From contig NC_052118.1 of assembly GCF_012273895.1 (NCBI RefSeq), forward strand, positions 8,271,164-8,335,163: a stretch of DNA of 64,000 nt, written 5' to 3'. The position numbers and the translations under genes are program-made. Of this stretch, positions 1-12,714 are shown in pieces. Each line of letters starts with the position of its first letter. The first letter of the stretch is position 1. This DNA comes from Zerene cesonia. Lineage: Eukaryota > Arthropoda > Insecta > Lepidoptera > Pieridae. Below the pieces are notes generated by a model. It was not told the DNA's origin, made no database searches, and saw only the letters and a list, made by a program, of their open reading frames with translations.

Positions 1-2937
1 GTATTGATGAAATACATAATATAAGAGGGTGGAATTTCTCAGTTGCCTGAGGCGGTTTCCTTTGCTATTCTTTCATTTCTGCCCACTTTTCTTCAACGTA
101 TTTAGGTGTTTATGAAGATAAAAACATTTATGTAAATTAGTAAACACCGACTGTATCTTATGTGTGTTACAAATAATAAAAACAGAAAATAATTTCACAT
201 TATATTATCTTGTTATTTCATTCAAGATTTAACACAAACACCCTCTCTTCATTTTTGATTCGCTTAGTTTATGTTATTGTGTTATTTATATTTTAAATAC
301 AGCGATAAAATAATACTCTTTGGCAGGTCAATGACTGTCTTCTACCGTTTTTATTTAGAGGTCAAAATATACTTAATTCAATCTTTTGAGTTTGAGATTT
401 GTGTGATGCAATTGCGATATTCATATATGTATGGGGATATTTCCATTCGTTTAAAACATGTCTTCTCTTTCGTACATTCTACATACAACTATAACATAGT
501 TTCGTTCAAACTTATAATTTATAAATATTATACTACTAATATTCTATACATATTCCCTATATACTATAAATATTCCCTTTTTAATACATTGGGTTTACAG
601 TATACAAGTTTTCAGTATATTTTCTGATATCCTTTACGAATCATAATAAACAAAAGCAATATAATATCCTTTTGTAATAATTTTAACATTCTTGTTAAAG
701 AAAACAAACATAATTAAAGGTTGAAAAGAAAATAACACGGCATCGTTTTTCTTTGTTGAATTTCCCGCATATGACGGACCGTTTTCCAAGGTACCTTATG
801 TTTGCGTTTGAACAAGAAAACTAATTAACTCTGCTATATTGAAGACACGCAGGTCGTTAGAAAATACGCATAATAGACTAAGTTCACTGCTGCTATTTTA
901 TTTGGCTGGATTTTATGAGCAAAGTTTATTGTTGTGTTGTTCTTTCGCAATTACGTATTGTGTGTGGCTTTATTCGTAATTAAGCGAATATTCAAATTGG
1001 TGGTGTAGCTGCGTAAATTGATTTCTAACAGTTAATAAGAATTGCTGTTCTAGTCACGCCACATGTATTGCATCTCAATGCTAGGAGTGAATAAATCAAA
1101 TTAATTACACAATTTAAAATGAAGGAAGATCGAGTCGCTTTAATTAAGTTTGATAAATATACTAGGTTGAATTATTAATAAAATTGTTGTTAGGGTAATA
1201 TTTAGCTCACAGCTTAGCTTTGAATAATTTATAAAAACACAACACGATAATTATTTTACAAAAAATTAAAAAAAAAATTTCATCATATGGTTATATTTAT
1301 TAACTGACATTTTTAAAAAAGGGAGGAGGTTATTAATTTATTTATCTTTTTGTAATCGATACCTCAATGGGATTCCAACCGATTGACATACCTGTTTTTA
1401 TGTTTGATAGGAAATTGAAAATCATCGGATCTGGAGCGGTAGTTCCCACCCGTGACGTTTTTGACATTGTTTATAGAAAAAATATTTGTGTAAACGTAAT
1501 AATAAGCTTCCAGCTTTTAACAGTATTTAGTTCTAAATTAGTTGTTTACGAGCTACAACGCTACATCGTATATTATCATGTAATAAAGGCGAGGCGACCG
1601 CCCGAGAGTATTGTAAAAAATGTCTGCAAGACCAAAATTAATATCTAACAATGCGAGCTGCGTCTTTTGCATTCTCGTTGTCTTTTTACCGTCTGCCATG
1701 TTATTTTAATGTGCACTTTATAGCTCTGAAGGACAATTTAAAATGTTGAAAGAATGAATAGTAATGGCGATGAATGGTAAGTGATTTTAAAGCGTCTGGA
1801 AAATATAATTTCTTTTAGATTTTTTATAGTACGCATATAAATCTCGTATTTATCTACTGGCGCTGTGGGTAGACTTGTTTATAGCTTAATCATACGTAGG
1901 CGTTCTTTTCGATTATATAGTAAATTAGATGTCACGACAACTGAATTTTTATTTTCTATGTGAGTGAATAGCATCTTTGATAAGTGGTAAACACTATCTA
2001 AGATTATGATCGAATATAAGAAGTATATTATATGCTCAGCGCCCCTTTTTAAAACTTTTATTTCTTAATATGAAATAATATTTTAATATGACATATATAC
2101 GTTGTATGGCTTCCATTTGATGGCGTTCAGAATGACATTTTATAATAATTTATCTTTATACAATTAATGTTTAATAATAATAAAGTCACAAATGAAACAT
2201 AAAAAATACAATATATCCCTTAAATTCGTGATTTGTAATTGACTTATTACAAGATGACTTGACCCTTGAAACTGTAAGCGAACCCTACATCAAACCCAAG
2301 GGTTGAGGTTTAAATCCTGCAAAGGTATGAGGCCCTTAACCTTTAAGTAAATGTCACACAGAGATAAGAAACACCCAAATGTTTGATTGTTACAATTTCT
2401 ATTCGTTTGACCGTTTCTGTATTTGTTGATGTCAATGCAATATAGCTGTATGTTATATATATTTTATAATATATTTTATACTATACAAACTTACCGCCCC
2501 CGGCTTCGTTTCACCTATACGGTTCCGTTCTCGTTCACAGTTTCAGTTCGTAGAATTTCCATGTTTAAAAACGAATCTATGTTCTCTCTCTAGTATAAAG
2601 CCTCGTACCAAATATCATCCCAATCGATACATCGCAGACGGGATGAAAGAGAAATTGAGTTACTTTTGCATTATTTTATCGAATTTCTTTTATAAATCAA
2701 CAAAGAATCACTAGATTCTTGATCAATGGCCTCTTACAAATACGTCGCACCTCATTGAGTTCCAAAAACACAGTATGTTCGTCAGTTGTTTATTATTTAT
2801 CTCATAACAAAACGAGTTCGTGCACACATGTATCTATATCAATCGAGGATTCCCACATTCTATACTTACGTCTCACAAACAATAGCATCGGCCGCACTCA
2901 AAACATTGTCCTTACGTTCTAATTGGATTTGTTGCAG
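1..2937. other. AT-rich intron of the dpr gene (partial), no exon seen
   Basis: This stretch should be the intron upstream of the exon at 2938, because that exon starts mid-codon and no Ig1 exon is found here. The open frames at 271-627 and 1367-1648 show no family signature and have AT-driven composition. A degenerate mobile-element tail lies at about 2485-2680. Confidence 0.6.
2485..2680 (-). repeat. Degenerate Helitron-like or SINE-like relic
   Basis: The stretch contains GCCCCCGGCTTCGTTTCACC followed by words such as GTACCAAATATCATCC and GAGTTACTTTTGCATTATT. These are decayed versions of the CCGGCTTC...CCAAATTTCAT... layout seen in better copies elsewhere in the window. Confidence 0.35.
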
Positions 2938-3065
2938 AACCTACAACAGAGATAATTGGCGGACCCGAGCTATACATCGATCGAGGGAGCACTATAAACT
3001 TAACGTGTGTGGTGCTGTACTCCCCCGAACCACCAGCGTATATTTTCTGGAACCATAATGATGCG
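2938..3065 (+). CDS. dpr: dpr-family gene, internal exon: first half of Ig domain 2
   Basis: Dpr proteins are neuronal cell-surface molecules with two immunoglobulin domains that bind DIP partners in synaptic partner choice. This exon follows an acceptor ending in TTGCAG and opens with two bases that complete a split codon (upstream intron phase 1), then encodes 42 residues. Visible are the inter-Ig linker GGPELYIDRGSTINLTC with the B-strand Cys at exon residue 23, an N-glycosylation sequon NLT at 20-22, and the C-strand block SPEPPAYIFWNHNDA with the core Trp at 37. The SPEPPAYIFW block is a hallmark of Dpr Ig2. The donor is GCG|GTTTGT, phase 0. A second open frame across this exon (NYNRDNW...) is a shadow. 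The paralogue (dpr6/dpr10-like or another) cannot be fixed without alignment. Earlier exons lie outside the window. Confidence 0.93.
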
Positions 3066-3646
3066 GTTTGTGATTCTGTACCTTGTAGTCATTTGTGTTA
3101 AGTTCAATTTCTGTTCTGTGCATCAATCAATTTTCATTCGACTCGATCTCAGATGTAAGTTTAATTGCATGTTATTGTAAAGACAGGGTAATTTTATTTG
3201 ATAATTGTCTCGATGGAAATTGAAGTGATACTATTATTTATCGACACAAGATTATGATTTGAATAACTTTACGTGTTTTTCATAAAAAAATGATTCGTCC
3301 ATTTATTAGCATGTTCACGAGTACATACACATTATGAGTCAATAATTCATACACAGATCATAATGCGCATGGATTATCTGTGATTTTTGAATAAATTTAC
3401 TACACATTTTAATTTCAATTATTTATTATACTTAACTTTAAACATTTTTATAAATGTTAACCGCAGTAGCACAAAAGATCATATTTCACGATATAAAAAA
3501 CAAGGACTATTCGATACAATTAAATATAGTATAAACAAAATATTATTCAGTCAAAACAGAAATATATTCACAAGGAACTGACTCTCCCTAATCCCGTAGT
3601 CACTCCTACAAACAACCTCAATAACAAAAGTTCTCGAATGTTCTAG
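3066..3646 (+). other. dpr intron, phase 0
   Basis: This 581-nt GT-AG intron separates the two halves of Ig domain 2. It is AT-rich, and the 64-codon open frame at 3387-3581 looks like chance. No repeat is recognised. The acceptor is TGTTCTAG. Confidence 0.85.
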
Positions 3647-3815
3647 ATAATCAGCTACGATTCGCCGCGAGGTGGCGTCTCAGTGGTGACGGAGAAGGGC
3701 GAGACGACTACATCGTTCCTCCTGATCCAGCAGGCGAGGCCCTCGGATTCTGGCACCTACCAGTGCAACCCGAGCAACGCGCAGTCAAAGAGCGTTGTCG
3801 TTCATGTCCTTAATG
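3647..3815 (+). CDS. dpr: dpr-family gene, internal exon: second half of Ig domain 2
   Basis: The exon has 169 nt: 56 codons plus one base. It begins IISYDSPRGGVSVVTEKG, continues with TTSFLLIQ and reaches the F-strand signature DSGTYQC, whose Cys at exon residue 40 should pair with the Cys in the previous exon. It ends in the G strand VVVHVLN. The DSPRGGVSVVTEKG, TTSFLLIQ and HVLNG blocks are characteristic of the Dpr family. The donor is AATG|GTGAGA (phase 1), and the split Gly codon is completed by the exon at 5775. The exon is clearly richer in G+C than both flanking introns. It has no frameshift or internal stop, so the gene appears intact here. Confidence 0.95.
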
Positions 3816-5774
3816 GTGAGAATACTTAGTAGTCAGTTATTTTATTTTATTACCAATTAAATATTATTAAAAATTAAGTATATTGGCTTAGATGACATCA
3901 TCTTATTGTAAATATGACTTAAGTGTGAACAAAAATTTTTGCTGAATAATTTTCCTACTACATTACTATAAGATCTAAGCAGATCAATTTCTAAGCAGAA
4001 AAGCCAACAAATACACTTACTAATGTAACAAATATATTATTTTAATTCTTGTATTAAAAACAAGGTAAATTCCATTTCGCTATATATCTACATACCTATA
4101 TAATGCGTTGATTTATTCTGTACTTACTGATTTAATACATATATCGTAAATCCTTTTTTCTCAATTTATAAAGCGACGAAAATTATCTTCATCACACAGC
4201 AAAATTTAACAATACAGTTACAATCATATATCCCGGTAACTATTTAAAATACTTTTGACATTTGTGCTTAAATGGCATAATATTAAAGACCCCTCAATCA
4301 GAATATTATCTAGTAAGTTGTACATATTTTCCTATAATTACCACCCACCGTCACAACAACTCTTACATCGATTTATCATAATCACTGTATTTATTAGAAA
4401 CATGACAAATCGTCCACACAATGATATTTGTGACAGTGAATACGTAATGAAGTAAGTACGAAGCGACTGATTTTATCTTACACTTTCCTTGACCCAGTAC
4501 TGACGAGTCGTATAAAGCAGGTCAGTCTTGAATATAAATTTTCCAATTTTCTGTCAACATTTTGAGTTCTTGTCCATAAAGAGATTAGAAATGAGTTTTA
4601 TGATAAACGCTCTCGATATGAACAATACTTTAAGATGAAAGACGATTACAGTGTTAGAAGGCTCAGAAGTTGAATAAAATATTGATAATATGATTGGAAA
4701 ATTTGCTGAGTTTATTATAAAAGGTGATATGTATTAATTACAAATACAGTTTAATAGTATGGGGTATTTTTGGTGAAAGGAATGAAGTCCATTCATTCAA
4801 TTAATTTAACTCTATATGGTTAATATTATTGGCACTTATGTACTGGAGAATGATCACGATCTGTATATTTATATATTTGGTATAAGTACTTATGTACTTA
4901 TAAAAGAAATTTATAATAAATAATATGAGAACTGAAACTATTGATGAATCTTCTGTTAACAAAAGTCACCATTCACAATAATGCTGTCATATTTCTTTAA
5001 TTTTATTTGACTTATATTCAGATAGATCTACTGCAATTTTGTAACACTGTTCCTAATTTAAAAACTGTATGGATTAAATTTTGCTGTTTATTTTAAAAGA
5101 TAACTCGCATGAACTAACACATATCAGACAATACGGTCTTTGCGAGGAAATGCCGGTTTTCCGAGCGAGTAGCCTCGTTGTAACCACCAACAAAAGTCAC
5201 TTTAAACTCACTGTATTTCGACTGAATTATTTATTTCCCTGAGTTTTACCAGTTATTTTTGTACTTAAAAAATATGAAATTTGTAAGCAAGCCCATAAGC
5301 AAAGCCTTTTATCATCGACTTGACATTAAATATATATTAAATAATTTTATGGATATTGAAAAATGTTCAATATAATCGATCGTGCATAGTCAATAATGTG
5401 AAAAATATAATTAATGTAATCATTTAACTTAATAATATACAACATCTTATATAAGCTATAATCTTAATCAACGTGACGTTTATGAGAAAAATATAAGATT
5501 AAAATTTGTTTATATTTCACTAACAGATAAAAATATATAATACTAATCGCTTATTTTGTCATTTTCCTTCATGTTGAAAAATAGCATATACCTAAAAAAG
5601 TCAAATTACTATATCATTTTCACTTATGTTTCATGCTAAAGTAGACATGTACCTAATGTAAACATTATCGCGAGCTATTGTTAACACTGAATAATTGACA
5701 TTCCAATAATAAGGTAATGTTAAAGACAGTTTTAATGTTTGCCGCAGAAGCAAACTCGATCTTTCCCCTCTCAG
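3816..5774 (+). other. dpr intron, phase 1
   Basis: This AT-rich intron of 1959 nt runs from GTGAGA to the pyrimidine-rich acceptor CTTTCCCCTCTCAG. No transposable element is recognised in it. The 66-codon frame at 4255-4455 has no protein-like features. Confidence 0.8.
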
Positions 5775-5872
5775 GTGAGTATCCAGCCGCGATGCAAAGA
5801 GGCGGGAGGAGCTTTTCGCCGCGCACGCACTGCGCCCTGCTCGCTGCGGCCCTCCTGCTCGCGGTCTCTTGA
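5775..5872 (+). CDS. dpr: dpr-family gene, terminal coding exon with probable GPI-signal tail
   Basis: After the acceptor CCCTCTCAG, two bases complete the Gly codon started in the previous exon. The frame reads GEYPAAMQRGGRSF, then SPRTHC and a hydrophobic run ALLAAALLLAVS, then TGA at 5870-5872. Dpr proteins usually continue from the Ig2 G strand with a GEHPAAMQ-like stretch and end in a short hydrophobic tail, and this exon matches that pattern. Small residues (RGGRS, S) 10-18 residues before the tail could hold the GPI-attachment (omega) site; this is inference. The exon is a GC-rich island of ~100 bp in AT-rich DNA. A 104-codon open frame on the opposite strand (5631-5945) is its shadow. 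Confidence 0.88.
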
Positions 5873-6265
5873 CAAATACTGATCGAACATTTGTAAATAG
5901 TTTTATCTTAATCTGATTGTATTGGCCTTTGTGGATCCTGAACATTGTAATTTGCTGGCTAGGTTGAGTTGTAAGTTATCTTACATAAAATACGGTCAAT
6001 TGTTGTTATGTTACTGTTTAATTGCGTTGAAGAAAAAAGAAAAGTCTAGAATATTCATGTAAGTTTTATTTATAAAAAAACACCCTGAAAAATATAGCGT
6101 GATTGTAAAATGTAAAAATTGAGCCATTACAGATATTGGATCGTTAAAAAGCAATTATAATCATTTTGCTGTAGAAATAAATATAATATGTGTATCCATT
6201 AAACTCAAGTTTAATGGGTAGAAATTCCTTAATGAACATGGTCACTACATATTGGTTATAATAAA
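5873..6265 (+). other. Probable 3' untranslated region of the dpr gene with candidate poly(A) signals
   Basis: This AT-rich sequence follows the dpr stop codon. AATAAA hexamers occur at 6176-6181 and 6260-6265, each followed by GT-rich bases. Which one is used, or whether the UTR runs further, cannot be told from sequence. Confidence 0.35.
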
Positions 6266-9200
6266 CGTGTATTTACACGATAAGCTACTTTTACTTATAT
6301 CCTTTTATACATTGTTATACACAAATCTAGATATATGTAAAAAAAATTATGTCTATAATAAAAACGTTTTAAATGATGTAATGAAAACTTAAAAACTAAT
6401 AGATTATACCATCCATGGAATATTTTGAATAATTACAAACGAATTTTTCACGAAAATAATGATCAGTGGATATTGCAACTTGAATTTCATTTAGACTTCA
6501 CTTTTATAAAAAATCGAATTAACCTATATTATGAATTTTAATGCGAATTTTCGTAGCGCCTTTTGTATCCCAATTATGACTGTAAAATTAATACGTTTTT
6601 GATTCACAAAGGCCGATGTAAGCAGTAATGTTTTTTGCTATTTTATATAATATAGTGTGGGTTGTGTTATGTACTATATAATTAAATCCCTGAGCAAGTA
6701 GCTATCGTGCTTGTTACATAGAACTGTATATAATCTACTCTAAGTCTTTGGTACTGGTATAATTCATTTTTCCGCGTTCAAATGTATTTTCAGTATTGGC
6801 TATAGTATTTTGATGATACCGTATGCCCTAACATGCGTAGTAACGTGATTTTGCAGTCATTAGTCGAGAATTCCTGGGTTTGATCTTTTGTTATCATCAT
6901 ACAGATTCAATTGCTGGTGAAGAAAAATATGTCCTCACAACATATTGTGAAAAATGCATCTACATTCATATAATATATAAAAAAAAAAAAAAAAATATAA
7001 TTGTCATTCAATTGGAAGAAACAATTTTATTGTCTGCCTTATTAAAACTAAAATACTCTTGCGTCGTTTTCTTAAAAAAAACCGTACTATATGGAAATTG
7101 ATCCATATTTGGGCCTTTCGTATGAATACACATGATTTGGTCCCCTTTCGATGTAATATAACATAAGTTACACATATTCAAATAGATAAGTGTTTCGTTT
7201 CTACGAATTACGCGTAGATAATTCACCACAACATAATAAAATATATTTTTATTTAAAAGAATGAATATAAACAATATTCTTATAAATTCTGTTGGTTTGC
7301 TCAAATGCGAAATTCTTCACTGCGTCTAAATAATATTACGAGCGTTTAAACGTGAACCGAAATGCCGCATTGCTGTCGCCGAGTTCACAATACGAAAGCA
7401 AATTACCCACAGGGCATACGATTTTATCATTTGATAATCGTAATTATTTCACAGTCGTGTAAATGGATTAGAACAGTATAAATAATACAAGAGTTATATG
7501 ATAGATCACACCAGGCGAGCAGCTGACAATACTATGTTAACAGAGAGATATTACGAGGTTTGTACATATATGTATGGTAAATTATGACCTATACGAACAT
7601 TCTATTAGCTTTATTTCATAATAAGAATGTAAATTGTAAGTACAGTTAGTGATCATTATGAATGTCTTAATTATTGTAAATATTAAATTAGTGTTTACAG
7701 GCTGTTTTGAATTATTTTCTCTCGTTCGTTTTGATTACTATAGCCTGTAAATAATCGTGTAAAATAAAATATTTAGATAATAAATAGTGTAATAAGTAAA
7801 AAATATATAAATTTTATAGCATAGATAAATGAGGTAATGACTATTTAATTTTAATAACGCTGTTTATACTTAATGTTCTTCCTTGAAGCAACTGCGGTAG
7901 TTATAATGTGGTCCCAGATCATATCTTAGGTAATTAATTTTTGAAAGCTAAATCTAGTGAAAGTTACCTGTTTTTTTTTTATTTTATAGGCGTGCCCCGT
8001 CCTACTCTTAATATCTGCATTTTGTATAGAATTTCGAAGTGCTTTCAAGACAGATACTGTCGATAAATATAAATATTTTATTTACTAAAATAACTATGAT
8101 AACTGTATATAATTTTTGTGTCCGTTAGTACTTCATTCATGTCGATGTTTAACGAAGATAACTATTTGGTCTTCGGCTATGTAAAACAGAATCTCCTTTA
8201 GTATAACAAGTTATTATTATGTGAAAAGTTTATTATTGTAAACAATAACAATAGACATTTGTTGTACGTATAATAAATACTTGACTGTGCGGACGCACGA
8301 TATAAATTATGTGTATAATAAACATTATAAAGAAAATAATAAAGTTTTGAAAAAATATTTGCGTTTTCTTTCATATATCACTATCAAGCGACCTGCCCTT
8401 GCATCAAATGTATATATGTATGTAATTATTCATGTTACATGCATAAATAGCTGCATTAAAAATCTATCTATTAATAATTTAAATGATCTTTAGTAGATCC
8501 AAGGATCTTAACGCATAAGTACAGACAACAGCGTTTGGGTTAACCAAATGTGGAGTAATGAATATTAGGTACAATAAATGACTCTCTACCAAAGAGCTAT
8601 TAGGTAACTGTAAATGTCAGTAAACAAGGCTTAATCGTGTTATGCGAAACTGATTATAAAAGTATCCTGAATCAAAATCCAGTGAAAACCATTGCAGTTA
8701 TGGGAGGAAAAATAAACCTTATATTATTGTTAGGTTTGGAAATAACGGCAGACATTCTTCACAACAGTTTATCGGAGATAAATGAAACGTTCGGAAATAT
8801 AATACGCACTACCCTACACCGAAATCGCTCCATAAACAACTATAGTGTCACTTTCAAAGGGTGTCTGGACCCCACGTCTCAAGTATCCGCACCCCAGAAA
8901 ACTGATGATTAAACGAATATGAATTAGGCGGGACAGCACGGAGTTATGCATTATAGATTCATAATATAACAGAGTTGCAAAACTTTTTGTTTACATGCGA
9001 GGAAAATACAGAAATCCGTTTGTAGGCCGTTGTAAACAGTCATGGGGCGGCCCCGACGGCGCCTTATGAATATCTAATCGTGTTGAAAAGAGATGAAAGA
9101 TGCCTTCCCTAATTCATAGAGACGTATTTACATGTTACGTAAGCAGTTTGGGGAAAATGTACAATCCCGTAATAGCACGAAATTCGCTTATTAAAATTTT

Positions 9201-11155
9201 TTATTTTGAGGACGTTTTTCTTATCTCTCTTAAGTGCCTCGTAAACAAATTGTAAAAGTTCGTCTATATGAAGATAAAAAGTTTTAAGTTCAGCTCTAGA
9301 GATGATATATTATGAATATTTAGCACATTGAAAAATGTGTGTTATTTTCTTGTATTAAAGCATTCTTTCTAACGCCGTTAATATTGAATGAAAAAAGGAA
9401 ATGTCTTCCATTGTAAATAAATAAAAGGTTCACTACTGTTTCCTTTAAAACAGCGTTCAGAATTGAGTTCTATATTCATTTTTCTATTGATTTTCTGGGA
9501 GGTTTTATTAAGTAATAAGCTAACACAAGAGGGTAAAAATATTAACGTATTATGACTCACTTAGAAGTATTGATCAAGCTATAAAAAGAATGAAATATGA
9601 AAGGGACGTGAAGGAGATCTGACAGATGCGATTCAGCAGGGTGTCTGCTTTTATATTTTTCAGACTAAGAATGATTTTATTATAGGTCGAGTAACTGTTG
9701 AGTTGAATAAATGTTTGTTACAATTAAATAACACTTTCCAAAATGATTATTTATATTACGTGTATCGTAAAAAAATAATAAAAGGAAAATGTGTTATATT
9801 GTACCAACGTTTTGTAATCAAGCCAAGGACGGTTTAATCCAATGGTAAACATATGGGAAAAAACAACAGAAGCATCGTTAAATTTTCAATAAAACAAATC
9901 CATTACTTAGAATCAATTTTGTAATTTTGACTGTTGTTGATATCTTTAAAACATATTTTATACAACCCATCACTGAAGGCGTCTCTCCCTCTCGAGACAA
10001 CCCACTTAAACAGAGACAGTTCTTTAAATAGACATCCATAATAATTGCTCAGGTAAATATTAAAGAAACCTGGTAAATTTATTTGTACTATTATTTAATA
10101 GATTACGTCTTTTCGAAGCAAATTTGTTTGAAGTTCTGCTGTTATGCGTCCATTGACAGTACAGAGGCGTTTTACTACGCACGAGCTGCTTCAACTAAAT
10201 TAGATCGTGTGACTTACAAAGAGTATTTTAAGTGCTGAATTATCATTCAAGTACCTATGATAATGTAGTAAAGTATAATTTCGAATAATAAGCCAATAAT
10301 ACATAATAGCATTATATGGGCCCTACTATCCACCTACATCCAGTTATTATAAATTATCCCTTTTAGAATTTAATTAAGAACAGGACGTATTATATGATTG
10401 CCGATTAATTGAAACCGAACTGAACTATAAATTGCACTATCGTTATAAAGTATTAAGTTACAATTGGAAAAAAAACAATGGAAACTCAGATCTTCAATAG
10501 ATAAATTGTTCATTCAATAATTATCCTAATCTAATTTATCGACTTCACAAACATATGTTTGGCGTTTAACTTTTTCTGTAGATTAAGTATTCATTAGATG
10601 TGTGTTTTGTTTATTAATGCCTGGCTCTCGTCATAAAGTATTCAAGCCAAGGTCGGAGGTAGGTATTCGTGCGTGCATCGATTTGCACTAACGGTAAATA
10701 AAAATAATTTGTGTTATACTTTTACATACTAAGAAAACTATACGTTATATAGTGGTACAATCAGTTGAAAGTGGCATAAACAATTTGAGTAAATTATACT
10801 CTCTTCTTCAATAGTTAATTTATAAATTTTTGCATTACGCAATGGTTCTCTAAATTCTTTGTCCAAGTCCAAGTACCATGTGAGTGAAATTATATCTAAA
10901 CGTAAATCAACGTGGTTGGTGAATATTCCCGCTGAGTTAATGACTTTATCTATTATGTCACTCTTTGGAGACTAATTTCTGAGAAATTTCATTTAGATAA
11001 TATTAACAATGGAGATTGTTTTATCTGGTTATACTATATTAGCTATTTCCATTTTATTCCAAGTAAAAATAAAACTCAAAATCGCTAAACAAATATCGGA
11101 GGGTCTTAATAAATTTATAGAAGCACTTAATATTGTCGAAGTAAAGTATTTCTTT
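6266..11155. other. AT-rich intergenic DNA without recognised genes
   Basis: I see no coding exon, RNA gene or well-preserved mobile element. There is a poly(A) run near 6979-6995. Open frames (6880-7101, 8281-8493, 8637-8912, minus 7008-7304 and 9378-9560) are short and have no recognisable motifs. A small GC-rich patch, GGGGCGGCCCCGACGGCGCC, sits near 9044-9063 and has no assigned role. Confidence 0.6.
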
Positions 11156-11156
11156 T

Positions 11157-11382
11157 TATGTCATCGTCGGTAATGGAGCAGGTGGGTCGCCTGGTGGTAA
11201 GCACTACCACCAAGGTCGATTGCAGACCTTACGCCTCTACAAATGATTTGCTGATTATAAATTGCAAAAGGGATTTAGACGGGATTGATGAGAGGAATAA
11301 AGAAAAGGACTGGGAAGAGTAAGGAAAAGGATATGGGCCTCGGGCTCCCAATTCATGCCGAAGCATGCTCGACTCCCGCATT
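11157..11382 (-). repeat. A-tailed SINE-like repeat, internally deleted copy
   Basis: A copy of the family best seen at 56704-57032. It runs from the GGAGCAGGTGGGTCGCCTGG side to CGAAGCATGCTCGACTCCC. The middle jumps from GGGCTCCC straight to AATTCATGCCGAAGC, so about 100 bp present in fuller copies is missing. The T-rich stretch just left of it means the A-tailed sense strand is minus. Open frames on both strands (11285-11518, 11229-11414) are by-products of the repeat. Confidence 0.7.
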
Positions 11383-12231
11383 AAGTCTACCCCGGTATTT
11401 GGCGCTAAATTCACACAAAAATCATAATTTCATAATAATGTTGAAATCATTACTCATAACAAATCTATATAGCGTTCTAGCCTACATTACAAGCTTTTTA
11501 TCGTTATTTTTCTTATGAATAAGCAATTTAAAGATGTTCACTGGATCAATAGTTGACCTGTGAAATTGGTGATGTTACATCGTAACTAAGCTATATATAA
11601 TGTTAGCATCTCCGTCTTTATCCGTGCTGTCGAAGGAAATTCACATGAGAATTAGATCTTTGACCGTGAAAATCAGCTGATGTCAATTTTTTGTCACGTG
11701 AGATAAAGACAAACAAACAAACACTTTGAAAATTCAAATACGTAGACGTGTTGCTTCACACTAATTCCTTGTTTATTTTAATACGGTTGAGTCACTATAA
11801 ATTAAATTCAACCAGAAAATCAACGTTTTATGTTCGTTCTATAGGTAGTAAGTACTACGTCATATGCATCATATTCTGCAATAAATCGAAATTTTTATGA
11901 AGGGGAACGGTTAATGACCCCACATGTTACTTGATGACCAGCAATAAAGACCGCTCATAAATCCACAACAATCATATATACGAATATGTTTCTAATGATT
12001 CATCATACGCATCAATATGAAATCGAGGATGCCCATTTGAATTGAATTGACGTCTCATTGGCCTATTTACTATAACATATATTTCTTAATATAATATATA
12101 TTTCTTGATTTCGATTTACAGAAAATTTCTTACAAAGGCATTTTGGGATCCGAGTACATAGGCGTTTTTGTTCTAAAAATCGTACGAAAGGGGAACTATG
12201 CGGATATTTTTGTATACCATAGCCAGCAAAT

Positions 12232-12714
12232 AAGCTGGTATATTGCGTGATGGTGAAAGCGTTCACCACCGCCCATAAACATTCCTATCAATGCGTTGCC
12301 CGCTTTAGGCGGTAAGGGTAAGGATTGACAACTGGAAAGTAGGAATGGACTGGTAAGGGTGTGGAAGAGGAAAAGTACCTCCGGCTCCCCCACTCGCCGT
12401 ATATAGTGAAGTTCCGTGTCCCCTAGTGGTGTATGGGGCAGATAATGTACATCTGTTTCACTGATCGATTTTCTTTAGGGTCAAGTAGGTGATTAGCCTT
12501 CTGTCCTGTAGTCCTGCCAGACCGAGACATTTTTTTTGTGCGTCCCCAGCGGGAATTGAACCCAGGACCCCTCGGTTCTACGCTCACGCATTAAGGACTG
12601 TACCAAGGAGGCGGTTAGACTCGCCGTATGAAACACAGTAATATGCTACCATTTTCTGTGAGGGTGTGGTACTTCCCCGTTGCGAGCTGGCTCAATTTGT
12701 GCTCGACTCCCACG
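12232..12714 (-). repeat. A-tailed SINE-like repeat split by a nested SINE
   Basis: The left part (12232-12402) carries the GATGGTGAAAGCG...CACCACCGCCCAT...CTCCGGCTCCCCCACTC words of the family. The right part (about 12619-12714) resumes at ACTCGCCGTATGAAACACAG and ends GCTCGACTCCCACG. A 216-bp tRNA-derived SINE occupies 12403-12618. Confidence 0.75.
12403..12618 (-). mobile_element. tRNA-derived SINE (CCTTGGTAC family), nested, with 11-bp target duplication
   Basis: Read on the minus strand the element starts near CCGCCTCCTTGGTACAGTCC and continues with a B-box-like GGGTCCTGGGTTCAATTCCC, that is, a tRNA-related RNA polymerase III promoter head. Its body ends in GGACACGGAACTTCAC. The host sequence ACTCGCCGTAT is present on both sides (12392-12402 and 12619-12629), which gives an 11-bp target-site duplication. 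A second copy of the family lies at 36898-37097. Confidence 0.85.

Noticed and set aside
271..627. 118-codon open frame
   Set aside because: AT-driven composition rich in Y, F, I and L, no domain signature, inside what should be a dpr intron.
5631..5945. 104-codon minus-strand open frame
   Set aside because: Antisense shadow of the GC-rich terminal dpr exon at 5775-5872, which has correct splice phase and family motifs on the plus strand.
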